Positions 11,430-24,395 are shown, numbered from the stretch's first letter. The stretch: 64,000 bases of DNA from Coenobita brevimanus (GCA_032717465.1 JAVRFU010000139.1:205001-269000); one strand, 5' to 3'. Notes: generated by a model not told the origin, from the sequence alone. Made by a program: numbers and translations.

Positions 11430-12720
11430 GAGGGGTTAGATTATTAGAGTGTGTTAGTTTTAGTTAGGGTGGGTTAAGTTAGGCTAGGTTAGGTTAGATA
11501 CGGTTTAGTTAGATTAGGTGAGTCTTGTTTAAGTAGAGATAGGGTGGGCTGAGTTAAGTTGAGTTGGGCTAGGGCTAGGTTAGGTTAGGTTAGTTCCTTA
11601 GGGTGGATTGGGTTTGGTTGATCTGGGTTGGTTCCGGTAGGTTTGGTTGTCAGGTTTTGATGGGATGGGATGGGTTGGATTGGATTGTCGTAAGATAGGT
11701 TAAACCAGTAAAGTGCGCTTTGTGAGCGCATGACGAGCGAACGAGCCCCATGTTATTACAATTTCCCTCTAATATACTAGAAATGGGGTGTTTTCCCTTG
11801 GTGATTTCAAAAACGAAACATAGCAATAACGTTAATGTAATGTTATAGGCGGAATCTCCGACATTAAATTGCTAGAGCTGATGCCAAGAAACAATGTTAC
11901 GACGAAAAATCTCTATTACTTTGATTTCATAATTGATGCGTTCACCGATTAGAGCAGAACACTCCCTTGGAAACTTGAGATTCCAAGGAGTTCCTACACA
12001 TTCACTGATGAGTTTTTAGTTGATAACAAAATTTATTGAATGAATGTAGCACATGCAGAAAGACTTTCAATTCTACTTCACATAGGTGTAAATTTATTAG
12101 TTTATGCTTAGCGTGACGGTCGGGTCGGGCTGGGCAGGGTCGGGCAGGGCTGCTCATTTCCAAACTTAACTGAGAATACACATCGCTCGCTTGCTTCGCT
12201 CGCTCGCTATGGGCTGGTTTAGACTGAACTGAGTTAGACTGAGATTTAGCTGAGTTGAGTTGGAATGTGATGTGTTAGTCTAGGTTGGGTTAGGCTATGT
12301 TAAGTAAGATTGTGTTGTTGGGATGGACTGAGGTGGGCTGAGTTTAATTAAACTGACATGTATTACGCTGTGCCAAGATAAGTTAAGTTCCGCTAAGGTA
12401 GGTTGATTTCGGTTAGGATGGGTTAAGTGAATTAGGTAAGGCTATTTACGATGTCAGGTTAAGTTAGGTTAGTTTGGACTGGGTTTAGGTGAGATGGGTA
12501 GGGTTGGGTTAGATTGGCTTATGTTTGGTTCGAGTAGTAGAAGATATGTTATGTGCACGGTCATCGGGAGAGGACAGAGTTGGTTTAGGTTAGACTGGGA
12601 GTTGAGTTAGGTTACTTGAAGCAAGAGAGAGAAAGGCTGGAGAGTAGTAGTTTAAGTTTAGGTTAGATTAAGTTAGGCTACAATTGTGTGCGAGGTGGGT
12701 GAGGGAGAGTATCTTTAGGC
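11430..12720. repeat. Degenerate TTAGG-type pentamer region
   Basis: Pentamers of the AGGTT/TTAGG type and one-base variants (GGGTT, TGGGT, TTAAG) recur through about 1.3 kb, for example GGTTAGGTTAG near 11580. (TTAGG)n is the arthropod telomere repeat. Here it is strongly decayed and interrupted around 11700-12180 by unrelated DNA. Confidence 0.6.
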
Positions 12721-15060
12721 TGATGAGAAAGATGGCTTGTACTGTAATTTGCGAGACAGATGATAATAACCAACCGATACAAATTAACCAGATTCTCTCA
12801 GATGTAAGCAAAGGGTAGATTTTCACCAGCATCATAAATAAGGAAAAGGTCAGATGTCAAGGGTAGAGGGACACAGGGGAGGAAGGGTGAGAGTAATATC
12901 GCTAAGAGTAATCACACATACACATTAGGTAGATTGGCTGGAGGGGGACACACCTCAATCCTTGCCTTCCTCCGACTCTTTGTGACAGTCAAAAGGATAC
13001 ATATTAGGCCAACTTTACCTCAGCGAACATAGGAGCCGGTTCTACACACCAATGCCTGTTCCATTCAGTTTCACCTTAATTCCCACCATACGATTTAATT
13101 CAGTTTAGCAGAGCACTATATTAAGCAAGAAATTAATGAATGCCACTCCAATCCATGTAGTTCGAAAAGTCGCTCTTCATCTGAATAAATTACCTGACGA
13201 CAGCGAGAATAAGATGAATAAAAAAAGATGCCGTGATACCGAAGGGATAAAATACACATTAGGAAGATTGGACAACAGAGGACATCACCTGCGTCAGCTC
13301 GGTGTGACAGACAGAAGAAAGACACGCCAGCCCGACTTTGCATCAGTGATAATATGTACCAGAACCATACCTACTTTCGTGCCTGCATTTCAAGCTACAC
13401 TTGGAAACTATCTTCTCAGTAAACATAATTTCCAGATGTAAGTTTAAATCTTCCAGTTCTACTTTCATTATGAAGTTAAAATAATTCACAATACTGCTCA
13501 TTTAATTTGCTTTATTCCTTTAATATGTCTCACAAATTATTGTATCCTTACAAATACTTGTAGGCTATATAATTATGCTCTGCGTACCTTATGCAGTATT
13601 CGTAGCGAGATTCCGACCGCACTGTAAACTGTTTAAATATTCAGTGATCCACGGTAATGATTCCTCCTACGTCTGCACGAGCTCCCGGGCCCCAATGGAG
13701 TTGTATTCTCGTGTGCATAGTAGGCTTCCCAGCATTTCTTCCTAAGAGATTTATTTTTCCTATTGCTCTCTACTGTCCTCTTTGATGGTATTTATGTCTT
13801 TTCATAACGAGACAGAATGCAATGAACAAATACTAATATAATAACGTTCTATGTCTACAAATTAACGATACGGAAGAAGCTTCGTGATTCTCCTATACAT
13901 TAGTCGAATGGGACAGTCCTGGATGATGGCACTCAACAGCTTCCACAGTTGCCCAGTAATCCTATACAGCTGAATTACACAATAATTAATCAAATAAATT
14001 AATTAATTGATATACACCAGAAATTCACAGGTCTTTCGATAAAACCACCGTATAATCTTCGACCAACATAACCAGCTTTACTTAATGATTCTCAACCCCC
14101 TCATGATAGGGACAACTCTAGTATTCCTTGCTAACAAACACCTCACGATTTTTTTAAAGATAGATTCACAGGAGCCTGAGAGTGTTGCTAGCTCCTTTAA
14201 TTTCGCTCTGAGTTCGTTTTTGCTGAGTATTCACGTTATTCCGACGGCGCTGAAGATGTAACCAATTCCATTCCCATTCGCTGCTAGTGCACAGTCCTCC
14301 ATTCCCTGCCCACTTGTTTGGCTTGAGATATCGTGAAAATACGCAACATTTCAGTTTTGCATCACCGATAACATAACCATCAACTGCAGTTAACCCCTTC
14401 ACTACGATGGCGTACATTCATTTTGCTCAGGCTGCCACCGGACGATTTTCAATTAAAGTTAGGACGGGCTTCTTGTTTTGGAGGGATTAACCGTTGCCAT
14501 ATCTCACCACGCCTGTTATAAAAGTCTCTCCTAAGCTGTATAAAATCGTCTAAACTAGATTTTAAAAAGTTCAAATACATAAACAGTGACGAGGATGTAA
14601 TAAAATGAAATATGCGTACAGTATGTTCAAAATAAATTATCTACTCGGTCCTGTTTGTCCAAATTAATCATGTTTTTTGTACTCTTCTGAAACAACTACT
14701 TGGAAAAACAATGCTTATCACCGAAAACAGACCCTTCTCTGCCTCAAATAAACCAAAAAATATTGAGGATTCTAAACCCATTGGCCATTCAGTCCTTCCC
14801 TGCCACACTACTTTCCCTTCGCTGTACTCTTCAGGAAAATACGCAACTCTTCGCTTTTTCCAGGATACTCGATCGTATTTCCAGGATTTCCTACCCAGAA
14901 AACCTTTTGAAGGCGTTGGGTCTTAGTATCAGCAAAGCGGATTTCAGTGACCTTGTATTTAATGGCGTTATATTTTAGTCGTTATTTTTCTTTCCAGCTT
15001 CTTTTTTTTCTCTGTATTTATCTACTTTTATTTGAAGGCAGGTAAACTTTGTAACCTTAC
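12721..15060. other. Non-coding DNA, no gene recognised
   Basis: AT-rich sequence with short open frames lacking similarity or splice support. Dispersed-motif copies lie near 14395-14460 (minus) and 14527-14555 (plus). Confidence 0.5.
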
Positions 15061-15064
15061 CTGA

Positions 15065-15960
15065 CTAAAAAATAAAAGTATGTAAGGGAAGGAGCAGGAA
15101 GGGATAGATGGGGAGGAGGGGTTTTGGAGGAAAGAAGAGTCTTTGAGGAAGGTAGGGGGTCGATTTAGAGGGGGGGGAGTCATGTGGGAAGTAGGATGGG
15201 AAGAGTGAATGGGTGTGAGAGTCGATAGAGAGAGAGAGAGAGAGAGAGAATGGTGAGGGAGAGTGGAGGGTAGGGAGAGGAGGGAATGGGAGGGAGGAGA
15301 CCGATTTAGAAAGGGAAACTAAGAGAAGGCTAGACAGGGAGAGGAGTAAGGGAGGGTGGAGGAGTAGACAGGGATGATGGAGAGTGAAAATGAGTGAGGG
15401 ATGGAGAAGGCTAAGGAAGCGGGGGAGTGACGGGGCTGGGAGAAAGGCGAGTGAGTGGGGAGGGGGTATGGTTGAAGGAGGAAAGATGGACAGAGGGAAG
15501 GGCAGTGGATGGTGGGGAGGGAGGGGGAAGATAAGGAGTTGAAACGTGTGAGAGATGGATGGAAAGAAAGAGAAGAAGCAGGGTCTGAGGGTGAAGGAGA
15601 GGGGAGGGACAGACACAAGAGGATGGAAAGGGGAAGAGAGATGGGTAAGGCAATAAAGGTTACCGTAAAGGGAAGTCGTAGTGACCACTCAGGTAGGCTG
15701 GCATGGGGAGCATAAAGGTAGGGAGGAAGAACGTTGGGAGAAACAGAGAACAGTGAGCGAAGGGAGAAAGAAAGGAGAGTAAGGCAGCGAGAAATGAGAT
15801 ATAGGGGACTGTGAGGAAAGAAAGGAAAGGGGGATAATGAGGTAGGGAGGAATAGCAGTGAGAAATATAAGGGAAGGGAAAATGGTGGATCATAAGGTAC
15901 ATAGGAATGGGGGATGATGAGGTAGGGAGGAACAGATGGTGCAAGAGGGACTAGTGAAAG
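15065..15960. repeat. Polypurine tract
   Basis: About 0.9 kb of A/G-rich + strand with a short (GA)n core at 15226-15249. The 207-residue Pro/Ser-rich minus-strand frame is a low-complexity artefact. Confidence 0.85.
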
Positions 15961-16843
15961 AATCTACAGTAAGAATGAATAGATGGAAAAATTGTAGTAA
16001 AAATAATTCGTTGTTTTCGTTGTTAGATAGGCTGACATACGTAGGAAAAAGAGTGCAGGGTGAAATAACTGAAGTAAAAATGGATATGGAACACTGAAGC
16101 AAGAGCAACTGGGGATAAGGAGAAGTGAATGAAGAAATGGAACAATGAAATGACGGTAGAATAAACTGGGATAAAGGGCAATAATACCCAATAACTATGA
16201 GTGCAGAAGTAAAAACAACGATAACAATCTTTCTCATATACCCTGTGAAGTGTAAAGGCCCAAGGATACGTTGATATAATCTGGAACGTTTGACGCATTC
16301 ACTACGATGACCTATTTTGTGGTTTATTCTTGCTACTTCCTAACGACTGCATTAATAATTTGAAAGGCCTATGATATGGAAGGGGTGTGTGAAGGCCATA
16401 AGTCAATTCTCACTTTCAAGGTTTCTGCTAAATGGAATATAATAGTCTTAGGAAAGCAAGAAGAAAGATACTAGAAAAAAACATCCTGGTATCTATGGCT
16501 GAAGAGTAAGTAACCATCGTACTCCCTTGGTACCACTGACAAAATGAAGTCTGGATGAGAGGTGAAGGGGAGGGGGGAGAGACGTAGGAGCTCTGAGGTA
16601 TTAGGCTGAGGTAAAATTGGAAGGAAGATGTGAGATGACGGGAATAGTAACTGTATTTCTCAGAGAACATATCTTCATATTATTGCGTAGAAGTATCCCC
16701 TGAAAATGCATAGATTTTTGTGAATTTATGAACTAACGAGTATGTCCATAAATATGTGTTACTCCTTTCGGTACAAAGACGCCAATTAAATTTTTTATTG
16801 TTACCGCCTGGTGCTCTTCTGTAGCTTAGGGAAGACCTCTGCT

Positions 16844-16845
<2 letters not shown>
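15961..16845. other. Non-coding, nothing recognised
   Basis: Purine-leaning sequence without a recognisable exon or element. A fragment of the dispersed TTCACTACGATGACC motif lies near 16297. Confidence 0.45.

Positions 16846-16908
<63 letters not shown>
16846..16908. repeat. (TA)n microsatellite
   Basis: About 30 uninterrupted TA units. Confidence 0.95.
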
Positions 16909-16911
<3 letters not shown>

Positions 16912-17547
16912 ATGTACGAAAAACTAATAATGTTCGCCCTTCAGCAAGTCATGTTATTTTAAATGTAATGCCCTATAGACTGGCAGTGAAGGCGGTAACA
17001 TTTGAGGGAAGTGAGTAACACGTGTGAGAAGGAAATAAACAAAAGAACTTATCTTTTTTATTACTTGTATTTCCGTCCAACCCAGTATACATAAATGTTC
17101 ATGGCAGGATATTATTTTCCAAGTCTCCTGGGCATGATATTTTGTTTTTAATACGGCCACACGTATTTTTTGTTCAGATTAATAGAAACCCATTGTAGTG
17201 TAAGGGTTTGATGCATAAGGAAGCGCTTCTGTTGCCACGTGTGCCGGTCATAGCTTCTTCCTTTATTATTTTTCCAAGTTAGAACAGCTGAATTCATGGC
17301 TGAGCACACACACATTGCATCTGACATAAGAGACACATCGTTTTTCGTCAGCTTTAGTTGCGTTAGGTCAGTGGGAGGCTTTGTTTGTGAGGCCAAGAGT
17401 GGAGGTGTGTCACAGGGATGGCGTAGGCTGGCTTTACATGCTTTTATCTGCTTTATTCGCCTTTGTGTGCTTCCTGAGCTTTATGGCGCCCTTCGTATTG
17501 GCAAGTTTAAGCAATAGTTCAGGTGCTGCGCGATAGTGGCACCTGAG

Positions 17548-17550
<3 letters not shown>

Positions 17551-17640
<90 letters not shown>

Positions 17641-17648
17641 CGTGTGTA
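17551..17648. repeat. (GT)n microsatellite with GC end
   Basis: A GT run of about 40 units ends in GCGCGCGTGCGTGTGT. Confidence 0.95.
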
Positions 17649-17733
17649 TCCACAGACTAATGCTTTGGCAGATATGACCTACTGCCCAAGCGGCTTTTGT
17701 AGTGCATTCGAACTGTTTGTGTCTCTCTTTGTT

Positions 17734-17737
<4 letters not shown>

Positions 17738-17783
<46 letters not shown>
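17738..17783. repeat. (CA)n microsatellite
   Basis: About 22 CA units on the same strand as the GT array 90 bp upstream, so the two arrays form a potential imperfect inverted repeat. Confidence 0.9.
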
Positions 17784-17784
<1 letters not shown>

Positions 17785-18066
17785 ATTCGGTACGATTTTT
17801 TTTTTTTACCGTCCACAACCATATCATGATTTTTATTTTACTCTGCTACCACCAGACGATTTCATTGGTACCTGGGATGGCTTTTGGAAATGGATGGGTT
17901 AGATATTGCCTTCACCGACGCCTCTGGTTAATGGAAAGAGTACGTCATCGGAGTGAAGGGCTTAATTTTAATGGCAGACGATTTTATTCAGCGTAGGTAA
18001 AATCTCTCGTAGCGAAGAGGTTAATAAAATGAAACTTTACAAGCACTTGTGTCTGTCTACCTCTTG

Positions 18067-18069
<3 letters not shown>

Positions 18070-18117
<48 letters not shown>

Positions 18118-18245
18118 TCCGTATTCCGTTTTCTGTATTTCATCATATCCGTACTTCCTTTTTCTCCTTCCTGTGTTTCACCCTCACCCTTCTTTCATTT
18201 GAGTTATATATCTCTGTGACACCTCATTCGTTCATTTACATGCTG

Positions 18246-18302
<57 letters not shown>
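18070..18302. repeat. Two (CT)n microsatellites
   Basis: CT runs at about 18070-18115 and 18250-18301, separated by unique sequence. Confidence 0.9.
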
Positions 18303-18305
<3 letters not shown>

Positions 18306-18429
18306 AGCCAATACAATCCCCCAACAGAATATGACATAAAACTTCGAGCTTTTTCTTTTTTCCTCAGCACCCTCTCAAGTTAAGTTGGGTTGCCTCTGTA
18401 TATTCCTTCTAAGGCCTCGACACAAGTTA

Positions 18430-19218
18430 TAATAGAGGGGTGTGAGGAGGTGGGAGGGAAGGAGGGGGGAGAGAGGAGGGTGGGAGGGAGGGAACTGGAT
18501 AGAGAAGAGGAGAACTAAGAGACTGAGAGGGAAATTCTATTGAATGAGGGAAGGAAGACAGAGAAGGAAATGAGGAGGAAGAGGAGGAGAGTAAGGGTGA
18601 ATGGGAAGAAGGAATGAGGTTCTTAAAGGGAGAGAATTAACAAGGTGAAATGCATTTATGGGCAGGGGAAGGACAGGAAAGAAGGAAGAAGAGCGAGGGA
18701 TAGAAGAACTGAGGTATAAAGAGATGCAAGGAGAAGGAGGCGGAGATAAGTAGGATAGAAGGGAAGAATTGGAATGGATAATGGGAGAATTAAGAGATTT
18801 AAACGAATGTTAGTGGGTGAATGAGAGATGGGAAAGAAAGAAATGCAATTAGCGTACGAGGGAAGAAATAATGAAGGTATGCAAAAATGGACGGTGAAGT
18901 AGGGGGAAGAAAGGAAGGAAGGAAGGAGGAAGAAAATGAAAGTATGCAAAAATTGAAAGTGAGAAATGAGGAAGGAAGGAAGGAAGGAGGAAGGTAGAGG
19001 GGAGGGGAGATGTGGAATGGAAAGGATAATGAAAAATATAATTGGCTAACTGAATATACTGTAAGTGGTAAGGAAAGGATAAGAAAGAAGGCAGAGTAGA
19101 GGAAAGGGAAAGAAGAAGGAATGAAGAGAAAGCAGGAGGAAAGGAAGACTGGGACAGTGAGGAAGACAGATGTGGAAGAGATGAAAAGTTTGACAGACGA
19201 ATGAACGAACAGACGGAT

Positions 19219-19278
<60 letters not shown>

Positions 19279-20330
19279 TATTGATGGAGGAGGGGAAATA
19301 GAAAGAGAGCGAGAGAGAGAAACTGCACGGTAGGAGGAAATTTTGACAGCAAAATTGAGTTAAGGAGGAGGGAAGAGACATACAAATTCCCAGGAAGAAG
19401 AGACGAAAGAAAGAAAGGAAGGAGGGACTGAAGGAAGGAAGAAAACTAGGAATGAATGAATGAAGTAAGGAAGGAAGGAAAGAAGGAAGGAAGGCTGGAA
19501 GGATGAAAGGACGGAAGTCGGACGGAAAAAAGGAAGGAAAGAAGGAAGGATAAAGAAATGGGGGCAGGCAGCGCTGGAGATAGGTGAAAGGAAGAAAGGA
19601 AGTAGGTAAGAAAGGAATGACTTTATGAAGGGAGAGAGGGAGGAAAAAGATTGTCTAGGAACAAGAGAAGGTAAACAGAGGGAGAGAGAGATAAGTGAGG
19701 AAGAAAAGGAGGGAGGGAAGGAAGACAACCGACAGGGAGGGGGATAGGGAGAGAAGCAGGAAAGATAGCTTGCTAGGAGGGGAGGGGAGGGAGGAAGAGG
19801 GGGACAAGGGATAGGGGGTTGAAGGTAGGCGAGGAGGTAAAGAGAGAGGGATGGTGAGTGGGAGAGAGGGAGATATGCAGGGATGGAGTGAGAAACGTAA
19901 GCAGGGGGAGGGAAATTGAAGATATGAGGATAGACAGGAGAGCAAGGATGGAGGGTGGGATGGTAGGCCGACATACAGGAGGTACTGATGGGAGAAGGTA
20001 TTTGGAGAAGCTAAGGGGAAAAGGAAGAGAGGATGGGAGGAAGAATGGGAGGAAGGGAGGGAGAAAGGGAGGGAAGGAGGAAGGGATTACAGACAGACAG
20101 GAAGGTAGAAAGAGAGGGACAGTGAAAGGAATAGAGGACGGGTGGGAAACTGGAGAGATGGAGGAAGGAGGGTGAGGTGGAGGGAGGAATGCGCACATAA
20201 TTAGGGGACGAAAGGAAGGAGGAGGAGAAACTGGAGGGTGGGACGGAGGGAAGGAGGGATGGTAGGTAGAGAGACTGAGAGGGAGGGGGAGGGAGGGAAA
20301 TTGGAAAGATGGAGGGGGGAGGGAGAGGAT
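18430..20330. repeat. 1.9-kb polypurine tract
   Basis: This is the longest purine-rich block in the window. It is made of GGAAGGAA-, GGGAGGAG- and (GA)n-type units (pure GA at about 19223-19275). Long Ser/Leu/Pro-rich minus-strand frames of up to 204 residues are translation artefacts. Confidence 0.9.
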
Positions 20331-20399
20331 GCACCGCTTGGGAATTTCTCTGGACTTAAGAATTTATGTAAACGTGTTCCTTTATGTGGCATGGGACTG

Positions 20400-20890
20400 C
20401 GACAGGTTGTGGTGCGGCCAGTGTTGTGGTGATAGTTATGGCGGTTGTGGTGCTGGTGGTGGTAGTGGTTTTCGTGGTGGTAGTTGTAGAGGTGGTGATA
20501 GTGGTTGCGGTGGTTGTGTTGGAGATAGTTCTGGTGGTTGTGGTGGTCTTGGTTGTTGCAGTTACCGTGGTGTTTGTGATGCTTGTGGTAGCTGTGGTGG
20601 TAGTTTTGCTTGTGGAGATGATGGTAGTTGTCTTTGTTGTGGTGGTATTGGTAGGTACGGTGCATGTGGTGGTAGTGGTTATCGTGGTGGTGGTAGGTGT
20701 GGTTGTTGTGGTTATTTTCGTGGTGGTTGTGGTGGTGATGGGTGTGGTTGGTGTGGTAGGTGTGGCTGTTGTGACTTTTGCTGTTGCTTGTTTGATTTGT
20801 CGTCCGTTCGGAAAGCTGATGATGTGGCTGTGGTGGTGGGGGGTTGCTACTGTGGTACGTGAGACTGTTGTGGTAGCTGGAACTGGAAGG
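20400..20890. repeat. GTGGTT/GTGGTG cryptic triplet repeat
   Basis: About 490 bp of degenerate GGT/TGT triplets. One + frame reads as a Gly/Cys-rich chain and another as a Val-rich chain; both are periodic products of the repeat, with no signal peptide or conserved domain. Confidence 0.75.
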
Positions 20891-21189
20891 GTTTAGTAGA
20901 TGTGACTGTGATAAGCTTAGTAACTGAGGTTGTGGTAGTGAATGGTTGCTATTGTGGTAGACGGAATTTCCATGGTAATAGTGTCAGAAACAGTATGGTA
21001 GATGAGAGTAGATGAGATTGTTGTCCTGTAGCTGTGATTGTGATAGTCGCAATAGTTATGGTTGTGAAAGATGTGATTGATTGTGCATGGTGGATTTTAT
21101 ATGATTATTGAAATGTCTGCAATGTTGAAAAAAAGTTATAATAATTAATGAGTTTGCAAAATGGTTTATATGATTACTCTTTCCGGTTG

Positions 21190-21320
21190 TTGTCGATGCT
21201 GTTATGTTTGTTCTTGTACTTGTTCTTGATGTTGTAGTTGTCGTTGTTCTTGTTCTTGATGTTGTAGTTGTCGTTGTTCTTGTTCTTGATGTTGTTGTTG
21301 TTGTTGTTGGTAGTTGTGGT
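21190..21320. repeat. 30-bp minisatellite and (TTG)n
   Basis: About three tandem 30-bp units beginning GTTCTTGTTCTTGATGTTGT run into a TTG triplet array. The Asn/Lys-rich minus-strand frame is a by-product. Confidence 0.85.
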
Positions 21321-21440
21321 GTTTGTACGATACTGACTGAAATTTAGGCTACTGTTGTTGTTACTGATGTTCCTGTTGTTGTTGTCATAAACCTGAGTGA
21401 TGAGGTAAGTTTCTGTTATTGTAGCCTCGGCCGTGACAGT

Positions 21441-21443
<3 letters not shown>

Positions 21444-21494
<51 letters not shown>
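21444..21494. repeat. (GA)n microsatellite
   Basis: About 25 uninterrupted GA units. Confidence 0.95.
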
Positions 21495-21497
<3 letters not shown>

Positions 21498-22208
21498 TTT
21501 CGAAATCCATGTACAAATCAGTTCAACCCTGCGTTCCATTTTCTTCCTACTCCTCCTTGTCATCCTTCCTTTAATTTTTCTTCATCACACCTTAAGACTG
21601 ATGGGCCTTCTTTGCACACTATTGCTGGACTTCTTACATTTCGTCTCTGTAGTTATGAAGAGAATATTCATGGCTATTTTTACACGAAGCTTTCATTTCT
21701 CGTACTTCCCTGTCTTTTGTTTTTATGCATGATTACCTGTATGTCTTTTACTGAAACATTGATTGCTTTACCGACTTCATAAATAATCCTTTTGCTTTCT
21801 CTTTCCTCGCTATTTCATTCCAATATTCTTGCAATCGTTTCATGAAGCAATTTATTACCAGACGTCTCCCTTAAACCTCAATAAAATCGTTTGGTTGTAA
21901 CAAGAATATAATTAAAGACAGCCTAATTACCTCCTCTCTCTCTCTTCTTGGCTGCCTTTTTCTCCCTCTCTTGTCCTACTTTTCACCCTTGTTCCGCGCA
22001 CATCGTTTCTGGCTGTTAACTTTTCTCCTTAAGAGAGTAAGCTCACACCCCACACTGCCGCCTACCTTTCTTGCTCTTTTTTTTTCTTTGCTCTCTTTCT
22101 CTCGCTGGTTAATGCGTTGGCTCCCACCCTATCGTTGTTCTTAATGCTTGTGTAGCTTGGGACTTCTCTCTCTCTCTCTCTAATAAAATGAATAAAATCG
22201 TCTCTAAG

Positions 22209-22211
<3 letters not shown>

Positions 22212-22254
<43 letters not shown>
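22212..22254. repeat. (GA)n microsatellite
   Basis: GA run directly after a copy of the dispersed ATAAAATCGTCT motif. Confidence 0.9.
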
Positions 22255-22258
<4 letters not shown>

Positions 22259-22379
22259 CGAGCTGGTGGGATTAAATAGAGCCTTCAGTATCTAGCATAT
22301 GAGAACTGTCCTAAGCTGAATGAACTGATCTGACGGTAGCAACAATACAGTGCAAAGTACTTCGTTGGGTCGAAGCTCA

Positions 22380-22496
22380 GACATCATCATCGTCATCACC
22401 ATCATCATCGTCATCATCACCACTCATCATCATCCCTTAACACATCGCTGGCATCATCATCTGTCATCATCACCACCACCACCATCACTACCTTAC
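22380..22496. repeat. (ATC)n/(CAC)n triplet array
   Basis: CATCAT and CACCAC triplets immediately precede a minus-strand LINE fragment, so they may be that element's tail. Confidence 0.7.
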
Positions 22497-22497
22497 A

Positions 22498-22692
22498 TCA
22501 CCTTTTAACACTACACCGACGCTTCCATCTCGTAAGCAGTAGTGCCCTCCCCTCTAGCTCACACCCCAACTGTGTATTTCTCCTAACGCTTTCTGTCACA
22601 TCCATATCCGCACCACAACGCCCCTTCACTTCCTCATTTGTCAGTCTTTTCCTTTTAACTCCACATGCTCCCCTCAGTAATCCTCTCTCCAT
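22498..22692 (-). mobile_element. LINE-T-related RT C-terminal fragment
   Basis: The minus strand reads GLLRGACGVKRKRLTNEEVK and then RCGADMDVTESVRRNT. This is the segment just before the RWFGHVERM motif in other copies of the same LINE family (compare 27078-27308). The sequence diverges before that motif and is 5'-truncated. Confidence 0.65.
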
Positions 22693-22699
22693 CCCCCAC

Positions 22700-23080
22700 C
22701 TCAGCGAAACACAAGGAAATGTTCCTCACTTGCCACGACGCGAGACTGGTGTGCGTAACCAGACAGGCACCGCGGAGCTGGGCGGCGCGCGTCTACACCC
22801 TACCTATAACATTTGGTAACTAAGGCCTTGATCGCTGGTGTCACTGGTGTGGCAGCGATATGCGGATGAACAGGTAGACGGCCCGGCGCCATGGCCTAAC
22901 CGAAGCAGATGTATACCCCCCCATGCTAAGAGCGACACTGAGGGTCGCTGACTGGGCATGGGGGTTTTAAATGGGTTGAGGCAGACAGGTAGACGCCGCA
23001 TTGGGGGCCGGGCTTGCAATAAAGAAAATTCCCACAAAATAAAGGGGACCCTTATGTAACTTCGACGAATCTTTATACCG
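22700..23080. other. GC-richer unassigned segment
   Basis: Higher in GC than its surroundings, with no domain or element recognised. It may be an unclassified repeat. Confidence 0.3.
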
Positions 23081-23349
23081 TCCATTATCCTTTCGTTTCT
23101 TTTTCTCTCTCTCTCTCTTGTTCTTACGTTGCCTCATGTTAAAAGGTCCTTTTATTTCTTAATGGCGGTGGTCTAATATAAATTTCCATGTGGCTCTATA
23201 TGTGGACACTCAGTGGATTGTGTTTTCCATTCTTTCCAGCTAATCTACAGTTTATCACATCTTTCCTGGCTTATTTCCCAGCTATATCTATACTGCATTC
23301 GGATTCTACACTAAGTTATTGCCTGCTTAATCAGTTGCTTTGTACTGTG

Positions 23350-23560
23350 ATCGTATCGTATCTTTTATAAAAGCTCCAATAAGCTTGCATGCGTCGGCCT
23401 TAGTCACATGATGGCTCTCCACGCTGCTTGATCTCTGGCAGCCTCCCTATTCAGTCCCTTATCCCTGAGGTCACACTTTATGACCTCGTCTCAGGTCTTT
23501 TTCGGTCTGCCTCTCGCAACCCTACCCCCGACGTTCACACTTCTTACTGTAGATCCATAA
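23350..23560 (-). mobile_element. RTE-like LINE, 3' end fragment
   Basis: The reverse complement matches the last 200 bp of the RTE-like copies at 24435-25260 and 39395-40300 (GAGGCTGCCAGAGATCAAGC, then the C-terminal codons and stop). It is 5'-truncated. Confidence 0.7.
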
Positions 23561-23607
23561 TATCTGAATGTTTCTTGTCTGCTTCTTACCATTTGTAGAG
23601 GTTCCTG

Positions 23608-23611
<4 letters not shown>

Positions 23612-23677
<66 letters not shown>
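23612..23677. repeat. (GT)n microsatellite
   Basis: About 33 GT units; abuts the start of the next LINE fragment. Confidence 0.9.
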
Positions 23678-23680
<3 letters not shown>

Positions 23681-23689
23681 AAGTGAAAA

Positions 23690-24127
23690 CACGAGTAATG
23701 GGGACAAGGATGGCGTTGGTAATGAATGGTGATGGATGGAATATCTCAAATTTGTTGTATGCTGATGATGCATGGTGTGGCATGAAAATGAAAAGTCAAG
23801 AGTGAGAGCAGTGGAGATGGGACTGCTGAGGAATGTATGTGGAGTACAGAGAGTGGATAGGATACGAAATAACGATTCGCGGAAGATGTGGAGTGAAGAA
23901 GTCGGTGGACACCAGAATCGAAGAGAGTGTACTGAGATGGTATGGTCATGTGGAGAGAATGGATAACAATAGAGTGGTGAAAAAGGTATATCTGAGCGAA
24001 TTTGAAGGAGGGAGGAGGAGAGGTAGGCCAAGGAGAAGGTGGAGAGATATGGTGGATGAGTGTGCTGGGATGAGAGGTATGGAAGTCGGTGAGCCTGGCT
24101 GGATGAATGTTGTGAGAAGTGCATAAC
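23690..24127 (+). mobile_element. LINE reverse-transcriptase remnant with YADD motif
   Basis: The first part reads NISNLLYADDA, the catalytic YADD motif of a reverse-transcriptase palm. It is joined almost directly to the RT C-terminus: VRAVEMGLLRNVCGV, then after a frameshift SVLRWYGHVERMDNN and RRRGRPRRRWRDMVDE to a stop. The segment normally lying between the palm and this C-terminus is absent, so the copy has an internal deletion plus a frameshift. It is related to LINE-T by its RWxGHVERM motif but has a different tail. Confidence 0.75.
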
Positions 24128-24159
24128 CAGGAATTTGGCACCCCATTTTAACGTGACAG

Positions 24160-24354
24160 CGTTCTAATTGACTGTATCAGATAGGTATATGAGAAGCTAC
24201 AGAACGTGGTGAAAGTTTTTTTGGTTTATCTGATGGAGCCAGGATTCCGGGGGCTTGACTAATGAGTGAATGGAAGCGTGGTCCATTGAACTGGGCAAAC
24301 TTAGGTTGTCTGGACGTTGCTACTTCTCACCCTGCCGTAGAGTGGTAAAGGAGG

Positions 24355-24394
<40 letters not shown>

Positions 24395-24395
24395 A
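24160..24395 (+). mobile_element. ATG-tailed SINE-like element
   Basis: It contains the segment GAGCCAGGATTCCGGGGGCT, ends GGAGGTCTGG and then has a (ATG)n tail. A clear relative lies on the minus strand at 50985-51145. It belongs with other ATG-tailed copies in this window. Confidence 0.65.

Noticed and set aside
13116..13441. Overlapping ORFs of 75 and 101 residues on opposite strands
   Set aside because: No domain, no repeat-family match and no splice support; frames of this length are expected by chance.
19360..20334. Several Ser/Pro-rich minus-strand ORFs of 100-204 residues
   Set aside because: Translations of GGAAGGAA-type polypurine DNA.
20329..20896. Gly/Cys-rich and Val-rich + strand ORFs of 170-177 residues resembling cuticle or antimicrobial proteins
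   Set aside because: Both frames are readings of one degenerate GTGGTT repeat; there is no signal peptide and the neighbouring frames are equally open.
22700..22800. A GC-rich minus-strand exon of the dpr-like gene (Ig1)
   Set aside because: No Ig cysteine/tryptophan pattern in any frame.
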